Below are positions 35,833 through 39,964 of a stretch of 39,964 bases of DNA, one piece after another. Each line of letters begins with the position of its first letter. The stretch's first letter is position 1. The position numbers and the translations under genes were made by a program. The stretch comes from Oscillospiraceae bacterium (lineage in GTDB: Bacteria > Bacillota > Clostridia > Oscillospirales > Acutalibacteraceae), in NCBI GenBank assembly GCA_003514385.1, contig DOQR01000009.1, forward strand, positions 224,908-264,871, written 5' to 3'. Below the pieces are notes generated by a model. The model was not told where the DNA came from. It searched no databases and was given only the letters and a program-made list of their open reading frames with translations.

Positions 35833-36557
35833 TTCCGAAACTTATGATTATGCAGAAAGCGGTGATAACGGTGCAGGATAAAATACCGCTGCTGATTCTA
35901 TTATCAGTAGGTGCAGCATTTACTTTTGTTTGGCTCATTCTGATGCGGAAGCGGCTGAACTTGAGATGGTATGCGGCGATACCGCTCGCGATATTTCACA
36001 CGATCTACGGAGTGTTCACGGTAACGGCGTTTGCCTTTCTGGAAACCGGGTTTGACAAAGCGAGTCTCGGAAATATGAGTCTGTTCGGCGGAGTGTTTTT
36101 CATGCCGTTGGCATACTGGCTGGGCGCAAAAATCTCGAAGCGCCCGATGCGTGAAGTATTCGACATTTTTACTCCCTGTATGATTTTCACTGTCATGTGC
36201 GCGCGAATAAACTGCGTTATTTCCGGATGTTGCCTCGGACTTCCGATTCCGGGCCTTGACGGAACGCGATTCCCGACGAGGGAGGCGGAACTGATTTTTT
36301 ATGTCGTTCTGCTTGCGATTATCTGCCCGCGCATAGTAAAAGGCAGAACGGGCGGAAAGGCCTACCCCGTTTATATGATGAGCTACGGAATATTCCGTTT
36401 TATCATCGAGTTTTTCCGCCAAGCGCAAACGGACACTCTTTTCCATTTGTCGCATATGTGGGCAACCTTATCCTTAATAATCGGCATAAGTATTTATGTC
36501 GAATTGAATATAAATGGCAAGAAGTATAAAAACGAAAGGAAGAAGATAAAGAAATGA
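35823..36557 (+). CDS. Lgt-like membrane transferase (prolipoprotein diacylglyceryl transferase family)
   Basis: A 244-residue polytopic protein with about seven membrane helices. [15 protein letters not shown] (about 125-139) aligns with the Lgt signature (GRxxNFxNGExxG in E. coli), but with Cys-Cys in place of the Asn/Glu positions. [12 protein letters not shown] and [13 protein letters not shown] match the later Lgt motifs. Housekeeping Lgt attaches diacylglycerol to lipobox Cys. This variant lies in a glycan cluster, and neither neighbouring exported protein has a lipobox, so its acceptor is unclear. Two in-frame ATGs (35823, 35829) are possible starts. It overlaps the acetyltransferase and, by 4 bases, the large secreted protein. 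Confidence 0.8.
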   Translation: MSMIPKLMIMQKAVITVQDKIPLLILLSVGAAFTFVWLILMRKRLNLRWYAAIPLAIFHTIYGVFTVTAFAFLETGFDKASLGNMSLFGGVFFMPLAYWLGAKISKRPMREVFDIFTPCMIFTVMCARINCVISGCCLGLPIPGLDGTRFPTREAELIFYVVLLAIICPRIVKGRTGGKAYPVYMMSYGIFRFIIEFFRQAQTDTLFHLSHMWATLSLIIGISIYVELNINGKKYKNERKKIKK

Positions 36558-39500
36558 AAGGAAGAATTACCGAAAGATTTGTGGCGCTGCTCCTTGTAGC
36601 TCTCACAATAATGGCTTTTCTGCCGTCCGTCACGCTGCCGTCTGCTGCGGCAACATCCGGCGCGGTTGCCGGATTAAGCGATGAAAATATCGGCTTGAGC
36701 TTCACAGGTGATGCGGACAATGCGTGGAGCGCAACCGCTACCGGTGTCATCGGCAAGGTTCAGTCTACGCCAGGGGGAACCTGCGATCCTGACACAAAAT
36801 ACCGTTCTACGCTGACCATCACAAACAACAAGACCACAAAGGCTACGTTGTCCTTTGACTATGCCGTCGTGGTAAGCGATGGTACGATCTTGGTGAACAA
36901 TGCCACGGCCACAGCAAACGGCAGATTCAGCAAGGAGCTTGAAGCCGGAGGAACAGTCGAGGTCGAGATTACGTCCGGCAGTACCAACGCTGCTACCATG
37001 ATTACCATGACCAATGTGAAGTTGGTGTCCGATGTGACTGCAACTACGACTTTCCTGCCTGCCGAAAACGGCAGTTATACAGTTGACGGCAAAAAGGTTA
37101 CGGAAAAGTTTTCGAAAACCCAAAGCTCAACGCAGGCATATGCGCTTGTTGCAACTCCTGCAAGCGGGTACAAGTTTTACGGTTGGTACAGCGTAACCGA
37201 AGATAAATTATTGTCTACAGATTTACAAACCAGCCTTAATATCGATGCAGACAAGACAATTATTGCTAAGTTTGTTCCTTTGACGACACCGACGTTTGAT
37301 GTTGACGGCAAATCTTTTATCGATCTTGAAAAGGCTGTAGATTATGCACACAAGAATGGTAAAAAATTAGTTACGTTAGTTGAAGACGGCTCAATAAACG
37401 GAAACTATACCATTCCGTCGGGCATTACGCTGCTGATTCCCTTTGATGAGGCCAAGACCTGCTATGCCGCGACTCCGACAGCGACTACCGTCGAATCGGC
37501 AGCCAAGCCTTTCCGAACGTTGACCATGGCAGAAGGCAGTTCTATCACACTTGCAAAAGGAGCGGCTATCAGTGTCGGCGGACAGTACTATGCAGCCGGC
37601 GGCGGTGCACAAGGAAAAATCGTCGGCCCTCACGGCTTCATAAAAATGAAGTCCGGCAGTGCCATAACAGTGAAGAACGGTGCAAGCCTGTATGCATGGG
37701 GATTCATCTCCGGCAGCGGCGCCGTTACGGTTGAGTCCGGCGGTTCCGTTTACGAGTGGTATCAGGTTCTGGACTTCCGCGGCGGCAGTGCCTCCAGTGG
37801 TATGGGTAATAAAGTGTTCCCGTTTAACCAGTATGCGGTTCAAAACGTGGAGGTGCCGCTGACGATTTGTGCCGGTGCAAGCGAGACGGTTTATACTGCG
37901 GTATATGCCATAAAAAAAATCAATCCCACATCAATCCCGTTTATTGGCGAAAACGGCATGTTCAAGCTTGTTTCCGGAAGCCTTACCAAGGCCTATGACG
38001 GCAGCACGGACAGAGTTATCTATACGGTCAACGGCACGGCCGAGGTCAACAAATTGGAACTGAAACTGGCGGGCATGAGCGTCAGCTCCAGCAGCTATGT
38101 TTTGCCGCTTACAAATAATATGACCATAAGCCTGACCTCCGGCAGCAAACTGACTGTCAATCAGACGGCGGCTCTGCTGGCAGGCGTTGAGGTCAATATT
38201 GCTGAGGGTGCTGACTTGACGGTCGCCAATGGTAAGAATGTCTACGTTTATGACGGCGATGAATGGAACTCTGATAACTTTGTCTGGGGTCCTTGTAAGT
38301 TCAAGTCTGTTGCCTATGCTCCCGGCAAAGCCTATACCCGTACCAATGCGGATCTGAAGGATGCCAAGGTGGATGTAAACGGCAGCCTGACGGCTATCGG
38401 TGCCATCTACACCACCAAGGGCGGCGCATACATCTGCTCCAGCAACGGCACCGGCAAATATGTTCAGCAGGGTACACCTGGCACGGAAACCGCGACCTAT
38501 CAGTATAATGCGAACGGGAATAATAAAGTGACCATCCCCATCACCGCCGCCAAGCTGCACAACGCCGACGGCTCCTACACCGAAACGAAGACCGCCAAGG
38601 CCGGCGATACCATCAACTATGTCAGCGGTGTGTGGAAAATTGCCAAGCCCTGCGATCATAAAAATACCGAAATCCGCGACGCGAAGGACGCAACCTGCAC
38701 CGAGCCCGGCTATACCGGCGACACCTACTGCAAGGATTGCGGCGAGATAATAGCTTCCGGCAAGGTCATTCCCGCTAAGGGACATAAGGAAGTTGTCGAT
38801 CCTGCCGTTCCGGCGACCTGCGAAGAACCCGGAAAGACCGAGGGCAAGCACTGCTCAGTCTGCAATACGGTTCTTGTTAAGCAGGAAGTTATTCCCGCCA
38901 AGGGGCATACGGAAGTTATAGATCCTGCGGTAGAGCCGACTTGCACCGAACCCGGCAAGACTGAGGGCAAACACTGCTCGGTCTGCAATAAAGTTCTTGT
39001 TGAGCAGGAAGCAATTCCCGCAAAGGGTCATACCGAAGAGATTCGCAACGCAAAAGAAGTAACGCTGACCGAGGATGGCTATACCGGCGACACATATTGC
39101 GCTGAGTGCGGTATTCTTATTAAAAAGGGTGAAGTTATACCGAAAGGCGGCGTAATCGTCAGCTGGGTAGTTGAAGGTGAAATCGTAAAAACGGAGGCCT
39201 GCAAAAAAGGCGAGAAGCCCAAATACACGGGTGCGACTCCTTCAAAGGCCGAAACTTCGCGCTACACCTACGAATTCAGCGGATGGACTCCGGAGATATC
39301 CGAGGCAACCGAAGATGTGACATATACGGCGCAGTTTAAAGCCATAGGCAAGAACGGACTTTGCATTGAGGGCAATGATACCTATTGGATAAAGGACGGC
39401 GTGAATGTTGAGTTCCCCGGACTTATCAGAATCAATGTCGGCACGGATGCCGCACCTCATTATCATTATTATTATTTCGGCGAGGACGACAAGGCCGTAA

Positions 39501-39964
39501 AGGACGGCGACTATAAGGTTGACAAAAATAACGGCCTTCCGCTTCCCTGCTATAAATACAGATTCGATGCCGAAGGAATTATCGAACATGATGAGGACAC
39601 CTCAAAGAACGGCATCTGCGACGGAGACGGTTCGAAGTTCTATTATATCGACGGCGTCAAGGTCGGCGAGGGACTCATAATGGTTGACGGAAGCTACTAT
39701 TATGCAAGAACATCGACTGCAGAAATAGTCAGAAACCGCAGCTATTGGGTAACAAAGACTAACGGGCTTCCCATAAAAGAGGGAACCTATAAGTTTGATG
39801 CCGACGGCAGAATGATTATAAACGGCTTTGTCGAGTACGAAGGATTTACCTATTATTATGATAACGGAACACTTGCCAAGGGCTTCACAAAGATAGGAAA
39901 TGACTATTACATCTTCAATGCCACAAGCGGAATGATGTATAAAGATGCCAATATGTGGGTCGGA
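36554..39964 (+). CDS. Large secreted repeat protein, 3' end outside window
   Basis: At least 1,137 residues, open to the last base. A signal peptide (1-33) is followed by a beta-rich region, a divergent InlB-type repeat (about 160-245, [15 protein letters not shown]...YKFYGWY...KFVP), a Gly/Ser-rich right-handed-repeat-like region (about 280-650), and four Cys/His repeats (about 702-864; units of 41-42 residues with [17 protein letters not shown] and IPAKGH). A second InlB-type repeat (about 866-930, [23 protein letters not shown]) precedes Tyr/Gly-rich repeats like choline- or glucan-binding modules (about 935 onward, for example [12 protein letters not shown]). Its start overlaps the Lgt-like gene as ATGA. 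It is likely a surface adhesin held by the C-terminal repeats. Confidence 0.88.
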   Translation, partial: MKGRITERFVALLLVALTIMAFLPSVTLPSAAATSGAVAGLSDENIGLSFTGDADNAWSATATGVIGKVQSTPGGTCDPDTKYRSTLTITNNKTTKATLSFDYAVVVSDGTILVNNATATANGRFSKELEAGGTVEVEITSGSTNAATMITMTNVKLVSDVTATTTFLPAENGSYTVDGKKVTEKFSKTQSSTQAYALVATPASGYKFYGWYSVTEDKLLSTDLQTSLNIDADKTIIAKFVPLTTPTFDVDGKSFIDLEKAVDYAHKNGKKLVTLVEDGSINGNYTIPSGITLLIPFDEAKTCYAATPTATTVESAAKPFRTLTMAEGSSITLAKGAAISVGGQYYAAGGGAQGKIVGPHGFIKMKSGSAITVKNGASLYAWGFISGSGAVTVESGGSVYEWYQVLDFRGGSASSGMGNKVFPFNQYAVQNVEVPLTICAGASETVYTAVYAIKKINPTSIPFIGENGMFKLVSGSLTKAYDGSTDRVIYTVNGTAEVNKLELKLAGMSVSSSSYVLPLTNNMTISLTSGSKLTVNQTAALLAGVEVNIAEGADLTVANGKNVYVYDGDEWNSDNFVWGPCKFKSVAYAPGKAYTRTNADLKDAKVDVNGSLTAIGAIYTTKGGAYICSSNGTGKYVQQGTPGTETATYQYNANGNNKVTIPITAAKLHNADGSYTETKTAKAGDTINYVSGVWKIAKPCDHKNTEIRDAKDATCTEPGYTGDTYCKDCGEIIASGKVIPAKGHKEVVDPAVPATCEEPGKTEGKHCSVCNTVLVKQEVIPAKGHTEVIDPAVEPTCTEPGKTEGKHCSVCNKVLVEQEAIPAKGHTEEIRNAKEVTLTEDGYTGDTYCAECGILIKKGEVIPKGGVIVSWVVEGEIVKTEACKKGEKPKYTGATPSKAETSRYTYEFSGWTPEISEATEDVTYTAQFKAIGKNGLCIEGNDTYWIKDGVNVEFPGLIRINVGTDAAPHYHYYYFGEDDKAVKDGDYKVDKNNGLPLPCYKYRFDAEGIIEHDEDTSKNGICDGDGSKFYYIDGVKVGEGLIMVDGSYYYARTSTAEIVRNRSYWVTKTNGLPIKEGTYKFDADGRMIINGFVEYEGFTYYYDNGTLAKGFTKIGNDYYIFNATSGMMYKDANMWVG
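38657..39145 (+). repeat. Tandem 123-126 bp repeats encoding Cys/His units
   Basis: Four units begin at the His codons 38657, 38783, 38906 and 39029 (126, 123 and 123 bases). The middle two are nearly identical in protein sequence. Each has CxxC and a GH end; the last has lost one Cys. Confidence 0.85.

Noticed and set aside
37931..38851. 306-codon minus-strand frame opposite the secreted repeat protein
   Set aside because: The plus strand is open for more than 1,137 codons with recognised domains. The minus frame is Gly/Ile/Ala-biased shadow.
38657..39145. CRISPR array
   Set aside because: The regular 123-bp units are in-frame protein repeats without short repeats separated by unique spacers. 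No cas genes are present.

Overview
The window reads as chromosome of a low-to-mid GC Firmicute of the class Clostridia, most likely a gut Oscillospiraceae/Ruminococcaceae-type anaerobe. This is inferred from strong AGGAGG ribosome binding sites, a rotary V-type ATPase operon, PyrR attenuation, a MelB-type sugar symporter, a CpsB/C/D tyrosine-kinase polysaccharide cluster, and a secreted protein with Cys/His repeats, InlB-type repeats and aromatic cell-wall-binding repeats. No species is claimed.

Layout. (1) 1-5087, housekeeping: 3' part of tuf, a GtrA-like membrane protein, a divergent membrane-anchored S41 peptidase, then pyrR-uraA behind a complete PyrR attenuator (promoter, binding loop, antiterminator, terminator). 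(2) 5313-10577: a two-gene unit of a very large cytoplasmic GH106-like glycoside hydrolase and a secreted ceramidase-like hydrolase. (3) 10621-12893, minus strand: a long-form PRPP synthetase and an MscS channel. (4) 13143-21787: a complete nine-gene V/A-type ATPase operon (G/H-I-K-E-C-F-A-B-D). Its proteolipid carries the Na+ ligand set known from Enterococcus hirae. (5) 21802-22300: tRNA-Leu(UAA) with a consensus promoter, then a gene-free stretch of hairpins and a candidate structured RNA. (6) 22304-26130, minus strand: AraC regulator, metallophosphoesterase and a frameshifted MelB-family transporter. (7) 26509-27616: a deletion scar fusing a truncated HTH-ADP-ribosylglycohydrolase gene to the tail of an EamA transporter gene. 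(8) 27617-39964: a visibly AT-richer surface-polysaccharide island.

The island runs from a strong extended -10 promoter through a broken sugar transferase, a DegT/DnrJ aminotransferase, an intact sugar transferase, a GT2 glycosyltransferase, CpsC-, CpsD- and CpsB-like regulators, a LicD-family phosphotransferase, a small membrane-anchored unknown, a hexapeptide-repeat acetyltransferase and an Lgt-like membrane enzyme. It ends in a >1,137-residue secreted protein that runs off the window. Most junctions from the kinase onward are overlaps or gaps of about 10-25 bases, so this looks like one transcript. It would build, decorate and polymerise a surface glycan. The LicD enzyme next to a surface protein ending in choline-binding-like repeats suggests, as inference only, a self-contained pair of glycan decoration and its non-covalent binder.

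Most notable for follow-up: the LicD/repeat-protein pairing, the CpsD tail with 15 tyrosines in 33 residues, the structured intergenic stretch after tRNA-Leu, the PyrR attenuator, the predicted Na+ specificity of the ATPase, and a metallophosphoesterase lacking its bridging Asn.
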